The position numbers were made by a program, and so were the translations under genes. Source: Yaniella halotolerans DSM 15476 (GTDB taxonomy: Bacteria > Actinomycetota > Actinomycetes > Actinomycetales > Micrococcaceae). From it: a DNA stretch of 64,000 nt. The notes under the pieces were generated by a model. The model was not told the origin of the DNA. It was given only the letters and a program-made list of their open reading frames with translations, and did no database searches. Below are positions 17,823 to 26,828 of the stretch, piece by piece (positions within the stretch are counted from its first letter, which is position 1; each line of letters starts with the position of its first letter). Location: contig NZ_ATVQ01000003.1 in assembly GCF_000420805.1 (NCBI RefSeq), forward strand, positions 248,001-312,000, written 5' to 3'.

Positions 17823-18437
17823 TTAGGAATGCATGCTTGGGTCCGTGATGCCGAGCCAGTCGAACCAGCCGCGGTTTAATACCAACCAGGCAATGAGGCC
17901 ATACGCGGCTTGTCCTGGAAGTCCCTCATTAACCATGACATCTTGATTGAAATTCTGGTGGTTTACCAGATCAGTAAACGCATCAACGTAAAGGACATCA
18001 CGGCGCTCTGCCACACCTTGATATGCTTCGTTGAGCTGAGCCAGATGCTGGTTGGTCTCGTGATCCTGCGCAGGTGTTGGCCCGACAACGAATGTAGCAA
18101 TGCTGTGTTGTTTGGCCCGATCGAGAATATTCGCGAGGTGTAGCCGTGCACGGGCAGAGGATCCCGCCATACTGATGGGATCCTGTGGAACGGCGATCAG
18201 CAGACGGTTTTCCACGTTTTCATCACGAGAGAGACGTGGAATGACCTCCCGTTCCCAGCGCTCTGACATTTCTTCGGTGGTTTCGTTGGGGAATACTAAC
18301 GGGTAGGACTCCATCTGTAAGTCTGGGACGTGAGTTTTTGCAAGTACCCGGCCCAACCAACCTAAGCCGCGCGCGTCGCCAACTCCGGTGAGTGTTTGGG
18401 CTCCGATGGAGAACAACCGGATGTTTCGAGTGTGCAC
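17823..18437 (-). CDS. SGNH/GDSL hydrolase-like protein, apparently lacking catalytic residues
   Basis: The 204-residue protein has the SGNH outline: an opening 'RLFSIGAQTLTGVGDARGLGWLGRV' where GDSxxxGxGD is expected, a central 'NRLLIAVPQDPISMAG' and a closing 'VNEGLPGQAAYGLIAWLVLN' where DGxHPxxxGYxxIA is expected. The block I Ser (GDS) is Gln (GAQ) and the block V His is absent. If the alignment is right, the protein cannot hydrolyse esters by the usual mechanism. GTG 18437 is used because AGAGG precedes it by eight bases; a TTG six codons upstream is weaker. Confidence 0.6.
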   Translation of the reverse strand: MHTRNIRLFSIGAQTLTGVGDARGLGWLGRVLAKTHVPDLQMESYPLVFPNETTEEMSERWEREVIPRLSRDENVENRLLIAVPQDPISMAGSSARARLHLANILDRAKQHSIATFVVGPTPAQDHETNQHLAQLNEAYQGVAERRDVLYVDAFTDLVNHQNFNQDVMVNEGLPGQAAYGLIAWLVLNRGWFDWLGITDPSMHS

Positions 18438-18566
18438 GAAGTTTGCCTCTTTCAACTAGCGTCCTTTTGTTCCACTGTAGCCCTCTTGCGCCAGATTGGC
18501 TGTTTAAATGCCTGTTGCGGCCCAAAAAATTTGGACCGCAACAGCAGGCATGTTCGATTTTGTCGA

Positions 18567-21500
18567 CTAAGCCCCGAAAATGTCCTGGAGCAATGCTTCG
18601 TGCTCCTCGTCGTGGCGTGGTTTGTTTCCAACCGACGGTGAGGCTGCTTTCAGACGGCTCAGCAGTTCTACTTCGCGGTCAAGCTCAGGGAGCAAGTGCT
18701 GCAGCATGAACGGCCATGGACCCTGGTTGGCAGGCTCGTCTTGAACCCAGGAGACCTTGGCATTGCTGTATTTGGACAGCTCTGCCCGGATTTCCTCGGC
18801 TGGTAGCGGGTAGAGCTGTTCGACGCGCACAATAGCGACATCTGACTCCATACCCAGCTTCTGACGGCGGTCCACCAGGTCGTAGTACAACCGGCCTGAT
18901 ACCAACAGCACCTGCTTGGCGGAGTTGGTAGCGGTGTCGTCTGGTACCACCGGCATGAAGCGTCCCTGGGTGAATGCCTCTACCTTGGATGCCGCGGCGC
19001 GCAGGCGCAGCAGCTGTTTCGGGCTGAACACGATCAGTGGTTGACGCGGGGTCGAATACGCGTGTTCCCGCAGTAGGTGGAAGTGGTTTGCACCGTAGGA
19101 CGGCTGCACAACACGCATGTTGTCTTCTGCAGACATCTGCAAGAAGCGCTCAATGCGAGCTGACGAGTGGTCCGGTCCTTGGCCCTCATAGCCATGTGGC
19201 AGCAGCAGGACGATGGAGGAGTGTTGGTTCCACTTCTGTGCAGACGATGAGATGAACTCATCAATGACGGTCTGAGCGCCGTTGACGAAGTCACCGAACT
19301 GAGCTTCCCACAGCACCAGTGCTTCTGGACGCTCTACTGAGTAGCCGTATTCGAAACCGAGTGCGGCGTATTCGCTGAGCAACGAGTTGTAAATCCAGAA
19401 TTTCGCTTGATCGTGGGACAGCGAGGAAAGTGGTGTCCATTCGTCGTTGTTTTCACGGTCATAGAAGACTGCGTGACGCTGGACGAAGGTACCGCGGCGG
19501 GAGTCCTGTCCGGCCAAACGAACCGGGACGCCTTCCATCATCAATGAACCGAATGCTGCAAGTTCTGCAAAGCCCCAGTCGATGTTGCCATCGATAGCCA
19601 TCTTATTGCGGCGCTCGAGCAAGGACAGCAGTTTCGGATGAACGTTGAACTTTTCGGGAATCTCAGCGTGTACTTCGCCGATGCGACGAAGCATTTCATC
19701 TGAAATCGCTGTGGATTCCGGCTTGTAGGCCTGCGTCGACTCTTCAATTCCGTGTGCCGAACCGAGGATCGGGATCGGCGAGGTTTCGGCTTCACCAATC
19801 TCTGCGAATGCAGCCTCGAGGCGATTCTTGTAGTCTGCTGCGGCCTGGTCTGCTTCTTCTTGCGTGATATCGCCACGTCCGACCAACGCATCCACGTACA
19901 AACGGCGCGTCGAGGTCTTATTGGAGATCAGGCTGTACATGCCAGGCTGTGTCATCGACGGATCGTCACCTTCGTTGTGACCACGACGGCGATAGGTGAT
20001 CAGATCAATGACAACATCACGGTGGAAGCGCTGACGGTATTCGTAGGCCAACTGAGCAGCTTGTACAACGGCCTCAGGGTCGTCACCATTTACGTGGAAG
20101 ACTGGAGCCTGAATTGACCGGGCGACATCTGTGGCATAGGTCGATGACCGCGACTGCGACGGTGGAGTAGTGAACCCAACCTGGTTGTTGATGACCACGT
20201 GGACGGTGCCACCGGTGCGGTAACCGCGCAGCTGGGACATTTGCATCGTCTCAAAGACGACACCTTGACCCGCGAACGACGCGTCGCCGTGGACTTGGAT
20301 CGGCAAGACCGAATAGGACTTCGGTGAGTCGGTTCCGTGGTCGTAACGATCCTGTTTGGCCCGCACGATGCCCTCAAGAACCGGGTTGACTGCCTCGAGG
20401 TGTGAAGGGTTAGCGGCAACGGACACGTTGGTGGTGTTGTTGTTGTAGGACGTGAAGGTTCCTGCGGTACCGAGGTGGTATTTCACGTCACCCGAGCCCT
20501 GCGCGACGCTGGAGTCTGCATCGCCAACGAATTCGCGGAACACTTGGGTGAAAGTTTTGCCAGCAATGTTCGTCAGAACGTTGAGTCGACCACGGTGTGC
20601 CATACCGATTGCGACCTCATCAAGACCCTCATCTGCGGCACCTGACAAAACGGCATCCAGCAGTGCGATGAGTGATTCAGAACCTTCAAGTGAGAAACGT
20701 TTTTGTCCAACGAATTTCGTTTGAAGGAAGGTCTCGAAGGCCTCGGCTGCGTTGAGGCGCCCCAGGATGCGAAGCTGTTCTTCACGTGTTGGCTTGACGA
20801 ACGGGTGTTCAAGTTTTTCCTGGAACCATGCACGCTGTTCTGGTTCATCGATGTGCATATATTCGTAGCCCGACTTGCGAGTGTAGGCATCTCGGAGGAC
20901 GCCCAGCAGGTCGCGCAACAGCATGTGCGATTTTCCGCCAATGCCACCGGTGGGCCAGACACGGTCGAGATCCCACAGTGTGAGACCATGCGAATCGAGG
21001 TCCAGGTCTGGGTGCGTACGCATCCGGTATTCCAGCGGATCGGTATCGGCGATCAGATGACCACGGACCCGGTAGGAATGGATGAGCTGCTGAATGCGAG
21101 CGGCTTTGCCTACTTCGTCATCTGGGTTGACCTGCACATCTGGCGCCCACCGGATTGGGGTGGTGGGGATACGCAGGTTGACGTAGATTTCGTCGTAGAA
21201 GTTGTCTTCACCAAGTAGCAGATTGTGCACGGTGCGAAGGAATTCACCGGAACCGGCACCCTGGATGACACGGTGGTCGTAGGTGGACGTAACGGTCATG
21301 GTTTTCGACACGGCTAGATCGGAAAGTACCTTCTTCGATGTACCTTCAAATTCTGCCGGGTAGGTAAGGGCGCCCACACCGATAATTGCAGCTTGACCTT
21401 CTGACAAGCGTGGGACGGAGTGTACGGTACCGATACCACCGGGGTTGGTGAGGGAAACCGTGGTGCCCGAGTGGTCGTCCATGGACAGCTTATTGTTGAG

Positions 21501-22334
21501 TGCGCGCTGGACGAGATCGTCGTAGGCTTCCCAGAACTCGCGGAAGTTCATGGTCTCAACGGCTTTAATCGAGGGCTGTACGAGGGCACGTTCGCCCTTG
21601 GAACCAGGGATATCGATGGCCAGCCCAAAGTTAATGTTCGCCGGGTTGATCTTGAACTTCTTACCGTCTTCTTCATGGTAAATAGCGTTCATTTCAGGGT
21701 GCTTTACCAGTGCACGTATGACCGCATATCCGATGAGGTGGGTAAAGGAAACACGTCCACCACGGGTGCGCTCCAGGTGGTTGTTGATGACCGTGCGGTT
21801 ATCAACTAGTGCCTTGACCGGCATGTCGCGAACAGTGGTGGCCGTTGGCATGGAAAGCGACGCGTCCATATTCGCGGCAATAGCTCCTGGCATGCCGCGT
21901 AAACGGATCCACTCATCTTCCTTTTCTTCGTCTGCATCTTCGGCCGCTGCGACGCGTTCTTCGTGAGCGGCTTTTGACGGTTCAGAAGTGATGGCATCCA
22001 AAGAAGTTTCAGCACGTCGAACTTTTGGTTTCGGAGGCTCTGCCGCATCCTTGCTCGCGCTAGCTTTCTGCTCAGCTTTCGCTGGTTTCTTTGCCGCAGG
22101 AGCTGCGGACTGACCAGTTTTTTGTTGAGCTGGTTTAGCTGGAGCAGCGGTCTGGGTTGGAGCTGACTTCTGCGGTGTTTCAGCAGTGTTGGCAGCTTCT
22201 AAACGGGCGAAGATCTCTGCCCATTTCTCATCCACAGAAGACTTATCCGCCTTGTACTTTTCGTAGATATCCGCAACAAGCCATTCATTGCCGGGGAATT
22301 CCTCGGAGAGCTGGGCGGACGTAAGTTCTGGCAC
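18567..22334 (-). CDS. kgd: Multifunctional 2-oxoglutarate dehydrogenase E1/E2 (2-oxoglutarate decarboxylase, Kgd/OdhA)
   Basis: This TCA-cycle enzyme decarboxylates 2-oxoglutarate with ThDP and passes the succinyl group on. The 1255-residue protein is the actinobacterial fusion. It has an N-terminal OGDH tail ('FPGNEWLVADIYEKY'), an Ala/Lys/Pro-rich linker (about 50-115), an E2-like succinyltransferase domain (about 135-375, catalytic His in DHRVIQG at 353-359) and the E1 domain (about 390-1255), with 'GMAHRGRLNVLTNI', 'YHLGTAGTF' and 'RRRGHNEGDDPSMTQP'. No lipoyl domain is present, which is normal for this type. The GTG start has GGAAGAGG upstream. Confidence 0.96.
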   Translation of the reverse strand: MPELTSAQLSEEFPGNEWLVADIYEKYKADKSSVDEKWAEIFARLEAANTAETPQKSAPTQTAAPAKPAQQKTGQSAAPAAKKPAKAEQKASASKDAAEPPKPKVRRAETSLDAITSEPSKAAHEERVAAAEDADEEKEDEWIRLRGMPGAIAANMDASLSMPTATTVRDMPVKALVDNRTVINNHLERTRGGRVSFTHLIGYAVIRALVKHPEMNAIYHEEDGKKFKINPANINFGLAIDIPGSKGERALVQPSIKAVETMNFREFWEAYDDLVQRALNNKLSMDDHSGTTVSLTNPGGIGTVHSVPRLSEGQAAIIGVGALTYPAEFEGTSKKVLSDLAVSKTMTVTSTYDHRVIQGAGSGEFLRTVHNLLLGEDNFYDEIYVNLRIPTTPIRWAPDVQVNPDDEVGKAARIQQLIHSYRVRGHLIADTDPLEYRMRTHPDLDLDSHGLTLWDLDRVWPTGGIGGKSHMLLRDLLGVLRDAYTRKSGYEYMHIDEPEQRAWFQEKLEHPFVKPTREEQLRILGRLNAAEAFETFLQTKFVGQKRFSLEGSESLIALLDAVLSGAADEGLDEVAIGMAHRGRLNVLTNIAGKTFTQVFREFVGDADSSVAQGSGDVKYHLGTAGTFTSYNNNTTNVSVAANPSHLEAVNPVLEGIVRAKQDRYDHGTDSPKSYSVLPIQVHGDASFAGQGVVFETMQMSQLRGYRTGGTVHVVINNQVGFTTPPSQSRSSTYATDVARSIQAPVFHVNGDDPEAVVQAAQLAYEYRQRFHRDVVIDLITYRRRGHNEGDDPSMTQPGMYSLISNKTSTRRLYVDALVGRGDITQEEADQAAADYKNRLEAAFAEIGEAETSPIPILGSAHGIEESTQAYKPESTAISDEMLRRIGEVHAEIPEKFNVHPKLLSLLERRNKMAIDGNIDWGFAELAAFGSLMMEGVPVRLAGQDSRRGTFVQRHAVFYDRENNDEWTPLSSLSHDQAKFWIYNSLLSEYAALGFEYGYSVERPEALVLWEAQFGDFVNGAQTVIDEFISSSAQKWNQHSSIVLLLPHGYEGQGPDHSSARIERFLQMSAEDNMRVVQPSYGANHFHLLREHAYSTPRQPLIVFSPKQLLRLRAAASKVEAFTQGRFMPVVPDDTATNSAKQVLLVSGRLYYDLVDRRQKLGMESDVAIVRVEQLYPLPAEEIRAELSKYSNAKVSWVQDEPANQGPWPFMLQHLLPELDREVELLSRLKAASPSVGNKPRHDEEHEALLQDIFGA

Positions 22335-22663
22335 GGTGAAGGCCTCTTCCGTAAGTTCTTTGTTGTTGTGCGTACACGTGGCGAGGCTCGCTGCCGGGCA
22401 CGACGATTCTCGCCGTTGGGGCCGATGACGGTGTCCCGGTACTGGCCTTGGGTGAGTCTGGGTTCACTCAAGGCGCCCCGTCATAGGCAACTGGGTCCAT
22501 CATAATGATACTGCTGGGTAAATAGCTACAAAATACATTTGATTGCGCACAGATTGGCTACCCGCAAAAAACACCTCAGAAGAAGTGATGGATGTCTCAT
22601 GAGTGCGGGGTGGTGGGGAGAAGAATAGCTGTCAGAAAACAGAAAAGCTGTCATGATGGAACT
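22335..22663. other. Divergent intergenic region kgd/guaB1 (no convincing gene)
   Basis: A 329-base region between two divergent genes. Open frames here on the minus strand (for example 22285-22467) lack a family signature and a good ribosome site. The part near 22500-22530 is A+T-richer and holds ATCATAATGATAC, which could provide -10-like elements for kgd on the minus strand. A run of six A's lies at 22566-22571. No clear operator or riboswitch was recognised. Confidence 0.5.
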
Positions 22664-24121
22664 ATGCGTTTTCTTAACCCAGTAACGACTGACCTGACCT
22701 ACTCAGATGTTTTTCTCGTCCCCTCCTTTTCGCAGATCAGCTCGCGTATGGATGTAGATATTTCCTCAACAGACGGCACAGGGACATCGATTCCGATTGT
22801 GTCGTCAAATATGAACGGTGTTACCGGGCGCCGCATGGTGGAAACCATGGCCCGTCGGGGTGGGCTGGGTATCTTTCCGCAAGACACACCACTGCATCTG
22901 ATCCAGGAGTCTATAGATTGGGTGAAGTCGCGTGACACGTTATTTGAGACCCCACTGTATGTCGGCTTAGATGACCGCGTTTTGGATGTGCGCCACCTCG
23001 CGGAGAAACGTAACCATCCAGCAGTGTGCGTCGTCGATAACGATCGGGCGCTTTTAGGGGTTGTGCACGTGGCTGACACCGAAGGTATTGACCAGTTCGC
23101 GTCAGTCCAGTCGCTGCTCCGTGAGCCGCTGTTGACGGTTGCTGCATCTGAGCTGAAAGACCTGCCGCTGGATGCGCGGGATAAAGCGCTGCGCGATTTC
23201 TACATGAAAATGCATGAAGCCCAGGTGAACTTCGTTCCAGTGGTTGAGGGGACAAAGCTCGTCGGTGCGTTGACACAGAATGGCGTGCTCCGCTCAACGA
23301 TTTTCGCCCCGGCGACGGACGCGAACGGTCGATTGCGGGTTGGTGCAGCGGTAGGAGTCAACGCTGATGTTGCTCAGCACGCTGAAGCCTTGGTGGAGCG
23401 TGGGGTCGACGTGATTGTGGTTGATACTGCGCACGGTCACCAAGAAAAAATGCTTTCTGCTCTGCGTAGTCTGGCCGACCTTCCTGTTCCGATCGTTGCA
23501 GGAAATATCGTCTCTGGAGATGGTGCGCATGATCTACTCGAAGCAGGCGCCGATATTCTTAAGGTCGGTGTCGGTCCCGGAGCCATGTGCACCACTCGTA
23601 TGATGACGGCAGTTGGTCGTCCACAATTTTCCGCCGTGCATGAATGTGCACAAGCTGCCGCAAGCCATGGCAAACACGTCTGGGCAGATGGCGGAATCAA
23701 ATACCCTCGCGACGTTGCCTTGGCGCTTGCCGCGGGTGCGTCACAAGTCATGATTGGCTCATGGTTCGCCGGGGTCATGGAGTCACCGGGGGACATGTTT
23801 GTTGATCGGGACGGTCGCAAATACAAGGAAAACTTTGGCATGGCCTCGGCTCGTGCGGTGTCTGCGCGGACCCGCCAGGACGATGCTTTTGCCCGGGCAC
23901 GGAAGGCCTTCTTTGAAGAAGGTGTTTCCGGGTCTAAAATGTACGTTGATCCAGTCAATCCCTCCGTTGAAGATCTGCTCGATGACATCACCGCCGGTCT
24001 TCGGTCGTCCATGACGTATGCGGGCGCTCACAACCTCCGGGAATTTCACGAACGCGCTGTCGTTGGAATCCAATCTGCGGCCGGCTATGACGAAGGACGA
24101 CCCGTTGCTACGTCGTGGTAA
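22664..24121 (+). CDS. guaB1: GuaB1 family protein, IMPDH-like GMP reductase with CBS domains
   Basis: The 485-residue protein follows M. tuberculosis GuaB1 along its length: 'MRFLNPVTTDLTYSDVFLVPS' split over the start, two CBS motifs (about 95-215), the catalytic loop 'GVGPGAMCTTRMMT' with Cys309, and 'ADGGIKYPRDVALALAAGASQVMIGSWFAG'. Although related to IMP dehydrogenase, actinobacterial GuaB1 has been shown in mycobacteria to reduce GMP to IMP, a salvage role. ATG 22664 is chosen because the conserved N-terminus starts there; an in-frame ATG at 22592 would add an unrelated stretch. Two CNNM-like genes follow, as in Rv1843c-Rv1841c. Confidence 0.9.
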   Translation: MRFLNPVTTDLTYSDVFLVPSFSQISSRMDVDISSTDGTGTSIPIVSSNMNGVTGRRMVETMARRGGLGIFPQDTPLHLIQESIDWVKSRDTLFETPLYVGLDDRVLDVRHLAEKRNHPAVCVVDNDRALLGVVHVADTEGIDQFASVQSLLREPLLTVAASELKDLPLDARDKALRDFYMKMHEAQVNFVPVVEGTKLVGALTQNGVLRSTIFAPATDANGRLRVGAAVGVNADVAQHAEALVERGVDVIVVDTAHGHQEKMLSALRSLADLPVPIVAGNIVSGDGAHDLLEAGADILKVGVGPGAMCTTRMMTAVGRPQFSAVHECAQAAASHGKHVWADGGIKYPRDVALALAAGASQVMIGSWFAGVMESPGDMFVDRDGRKYKENFGMASARAVSARTRQDDAFARARKAFFEEGVSGSKMYVDPVNPSVEDLLDDITAGLRSSMTYAGAHNLREFHERAVVGIQSAAGYDEGRPVATSW

Positions 24122-24131
24122 CGAAAGGCTC

Positions 24132-24137
24132 TATAAT
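24132..24137 (+). promoter_or_regulatory. Consensus -10 box before the CNNM operon
   Basis: A perfect TATAAT lies 11 bases after the guaB1 stop and ends ten bases before the ATG of the small ORF at 24148. No good -35 lies at 16-18 bases; TTGCTA at 24105-24110 is 21 bases away. It would give a very short-leadered transcript for the two downstream membrane proteins. Confidence 0.45.
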
Positions 24138-24147
24138 AAGTTGCATC

Positions 24148-24279
24148 ATGGAATCTGAAAGATGTGCTCGACGCACGAAGCTCAAAACAAATCGCTGTGC
24201 TCCGGCGAATGAACTGGAGCCTCCGAGTTGCGCTGAACGTTATGGCGCTGAGACTGCCCGGGTGAGTGATGCGGCGTGA
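24148..24279 (+). CDS. Possible 43-residue leader ORF upstream of the CNNM genes
   Basis: ATG 24148 opens a 43-codon frame that ends in a TGA overlapping the GTG start of the next gene (GTGA junction at 24276-24279). The peptide is hydrophilic and has Cys at positions 6, 17 and 28, an exact 11-residue spacing, each followed by Ala. There is no ribosome site, but the TATAAT ten bases upstream suggests a leaderless or nearly leaderless message. It may be a leader peptide coupled to the membrane protein, or a chance frame. No homologue is recognised. Confidence 0.35.
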   Translation: MESERCARRTKLKTNRCAPANELEPPSCAERYGAETARVSDAA

Positions 24280-25622
24280 CACTGGAATGGCTCCTACTTG
24301 GCGTAAGTTTTCTTTTGATTCTCGGCAATGGTTTTTTCGTTGCCGTTGAGTTTTCTCTGATCTCCCTTGACGTGCCAACCGTACAGCGGATGGTCGACGA
24401 CGGTGACAAGGGCGCACAGCCCGTGCTCAAGGCCCTGAAATCGCTGTCGACCCAGTTGTCCTCGTGCCAGCTGGGTATTACATTGACGGCGCTGCTTACC
24501 GGATTTTTTCTGGAGCCGTCGCTGGGCCGACTGTTGGTCACCCCGCTTGAACCGCTCTTAGGCGCCAACGAGGCAGTCGTCTATTCTGTATCGCTGACCA
24601 TCGCGATGATTATCGGGACGGCACTGTCGATGCTCATTGGGGAACTCATCCCGAAAAACCTGTCCTTGGCTCGTGCCATGCCCGTGGCGCGTGTGCTATC
24701 CCGTCCCCAACTGCTCTTCACCGCGATCTTTCGGCCCATTATTGCTGGCTTGAACGGCTTCTCTAACTGGATTTTGGGGCTGTTCGGGATGGCAACCCAA
24801 GAAGAGTTGTCGGGTGCCCGGACACCCGAAGAGCTCTCCTCGCTAGTGCGCCGCTCAGCAGAGATGGGCACCCTTGACGGCAGGACGGCAGCCTTTGTGG
24901 ACCGGACTCTGAACTTTTCCGCTCGTACCGCAGCAGATGTTATGACGCCACGCATGGACATGGAATCTGTCGCGGCAGATCAGAACCTGAATGCGGTTCT
25001 GGCGTATGCACGGTCGACTGGTTTTTCGCGCTTCCCAGTCACCGAGGGCCACGCTGATGAGATTCGTGGAGTATTGCATATCAAGAAGGCCATTGCGGTG
25101 CCAAAAGAGAAACGGAGTCAGCTTACGGCAGCAACCATTGCCAGCGACATGATGCGGGTCCCAGAATCCGTGAACCTTGATACGCTGATTGCCGATCTGC
25201 GCGAAGCTCCGTTTCAAATGGCTCTTGTGGTTGATGAATACGGTGGTACCGCAGGTGTCGTCACGTTAGAAGACCTGGTTGAAGAAATTGTTGGCGAAGT
25301 GGCGGACGAGCACGACCGGATCACACCGGGAGTCTTACAGAGTGCTGAAGGCGCTTGGTTCTTTCCTGCAATGCTGCGTCCCGATGAGGTTATGACGCAC
25401 ATACCGGGCCTAACAATTGAAGAAAATGAGGCCTATGAAACCGTCGGCGGATTCATCATGGCCGAGCTGGGCCGGGTGGCCAACGTCGGCGACGTCGTGA
25501 CCGTTGAGCACGGGACCCTCGAAGTCCGGCGCATCGATGGCCACCGCGTAGAGCGCGTCAAATATACACCCGAGAGCCTACAAGCACAGCGGTCGCAGGC
25601 CGCCAAAAAGGAGGATGCATGA
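24276..25622 (+). CDS. CNNM/HlyC-CorC type membrane protein with CBS pair
   Basis: The 448-residue protein has an N-terminal DUF21 (CNNM) membrane domain with 'LILGNGFFVAVEFSLISLDV' and 'SSCQLGITLTALLTGFFLEP', then 'VMTPRMDMESV' opening a CBS pair (about 225-345), 'VVDEYGGTAGVVTLEDLVEEIVGEVADEHD', and a C-terminal CorC_HlyC domain (about 355-430). Relatives export or sense Mg2+ or Co2+; 'hemolysin' is a historical label. The start is GTG. Its last four bases overlap the ATG of the next, related gene. Confidence 0.87.
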   Translation: MTLEWLLLGVSFLLILGNGFFVAVEFSLISLDVPTVQRMVDDGDKGAQPVLKALKSLSTQLSSCQLGITLTALLTGFFLEPSLGRLLVTPLEPLLGANEAVVYSVSLTIAMIIGTALSMLIGELIPKNLSLARAMPVARVLSRPQLLFTAIFRPIIAGLNGFSNWILGLFGMATQEELSGARTPEELSSLVRRSAEMGTLDGRTAAFVDRTLNFSARTAADVMTPRMDMESVAADQNLNAVLAYARSTGFSRFPVTEGHADEIRGVLHIKKAIAVPKEKRSQLTAATIASDMMRVPESVNLDTLIADLREAPFQMALVVDEYGGTAGVVTLEDLVEEIVGEVADEHDRITPGVLQSAEGAWFFPAMLRPDEVMTHIPGLTIEENEAYETVGGFIMAELGRVANVGDVVTVEHGTLEVRRIDGHRVERVKYTPESLQAQRSQAAKKEDA

Positions 25623-26713
25623 GCGAGCATATTCCTGGTCTGCTGTGGCTGGTTGTCTTGTTGGTAGGAAACGCGTTTTTCGTCGCCGGTGAGTTTGCCG
25701 TCATGGGGGCGCGCCGTTCGCAGATCGAACCACGCCTTGAAGACGGTTCTAAACTCGCCAAATACGCCATGTTTGCCATGGAGCATGTCACCCATATCTT
25801 GGCGATCTGCCAGCTAGGTATTACAGCCTGTTCGCTGTTGATCCTCAATGTGTCTGAGCCGGCGATCGCCTACCTTCTTGGGGTACCACTCAAGGCAATG
25901 GGCATCGATCCAGACTTTGCTGCGACGGTGGCGTTTGTCATTGCCCTCGTGGTTGTCACCTTCTTGCATGTGACCCTTGGAGAAATGGTGCCCAAAAATG
26001 CTGCCGTGTCCGTAGCTGATCGTGCAGTCATGCTCTTAGCACCACCGTTGGTACTGCTTGATAAGATCCTGCGCCCAATCATTTTGGTCTTGAACTGGTG
26101 TGCAAATGTTTTCTTGCGTCTTTTCCGTGTCGAACCTCAACAGGAAGTCACTTCTACCTACACCCTTGAAGAGGTTCAGTCCATCGTCCAAGAATCTCAG
26201 CGGACAGGATTGGTCGATGATCAATCCGGCATCCTTTCTGGCGCGTTAAGCTTCTCTGACGTCCCTGCTGAACGGGTAATGGTGCCGATCGATCAGATTG
26301 TATCCATCTCCTCGACAGGTACACCTGAAGAGTTTGATCAGGCCGTCCGTAAAACTGGCCTATCGCGCCTTGTGGTTGATGATGCATCTGACAACACCGT
26401 AATTGGATATCTACACATCAAAGATCTCATGTCCATTCCGGATGACCGATACACCGCACCCATCCCGGTGAACCGTGTGCGCTCGATGGTGAACATCACG
26501 ATGGACAAACCTATTGAAGATGCTCTTGCGGTGATGCAACGGATCGGTGTCCATATGGCTCGCGTGCAGGACCATGCTGGTGAGACTGTCGGTGTGTTGT
26601 TTCTGGAAGACGTCATCGAAGTACTGGTCGGAGAAATCCGTGATGTCACTCAGTCACAGACGGTGACTGTCCGTCAGCGGATGGGCGGGGCCGGCGGCAC
26701 AGCGTCGATCTAA
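25619..26713 (+). CDS. CNNM-type membrane protein with CBS pair, lacking the CorC_HlyC domain
   Basis: A 364-residue paralogue of the preceding protein: DUF21 membrane domain ('LLVGNAFFVAGEFAVMGARRSQIEPRL' across about 15-41, 'HVTLGEMVPKNAAV'), then a CBS pair (about 215-345) with 'ERVMVPIDQIVSI' and 'GVLFLEDVIEVLVGEIRD'. It ends soon after the CBS pair and lacks the C-terminal CorC_HlyC domain of its neighbour, so the two may form a heteromer with only one such domain. The ATGA overlap and AAGGAGG site show translation coupling. guaB1 plus two such genes is a conserved actinobacterial order. Confidence 0.87.
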   Translation: MSEHIPGLLWLVVLLVGNAFFVAGEFAVMGARRSQIEPRLEDGSKLAKYAMFAMEHVTHILAICQLGITACSLLILNVSEPAIAYLLGVPLKAMGIDPDFAATVAFVIALVVVTFLHVTLGEMVPKNAAVSVADRAVMLLAPPLVLLDKILRPIILVLNWCANVFLRLFRVEPQQEVTSTYTLEEVQSIVQESQRTGLVDDQSGILSGALSFSDVPAERVMVPIDQIVSISSTGTPEEFDQAVRKTGLSRLVVDDASDNTVIGYLHIKDLMSIPDDRYTAPIPVNRVRSMVNITMDKPIEDALAVMQRIGVHMARVQDHAGETVGVLFLEDVIEVLVGEIRDVTQSQTVTVRQRMGGAGGTASI

Positions 26714-26745
26714 CGGCGCACCGTGTTGACGGTAAGCATTATTGC

Positions 26746-26766
26746 TAATGCGAACTGTTTGCATTA
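26746..26766. promoter_or_regulatory. Zur/Fur-box-like palindrome upstream of znuA
   Basis: A 21-base imperfect palindrome with half-sites TAATGCGAAC and GTTTGCATTA around a central T; nine of ten base pairs match. It lies 63 bases before the znuA ATG in an A+T-rich stretch likely to hold the promoter (TTGACG at 26726-26731). Size and symmetry fit a zinc-uptake repressor, and a Fur-family gene ends the same cluster. Confidence 0.65.
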
Positions 26767-26828
26767 GTCTGATCAGGTGAATAGTGGGTGCCAGCTGCCC
26801 ACGACAGACGATTCCGTAAAGGACCCTG

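Noticed and set aside
22285-22471. Small minus-strand frames just upstream of kgd
   Set aside because: Start codons lack ribosome sites, the translations show no family pattern, and overlapping frames are equally open; more likely leader sequence.
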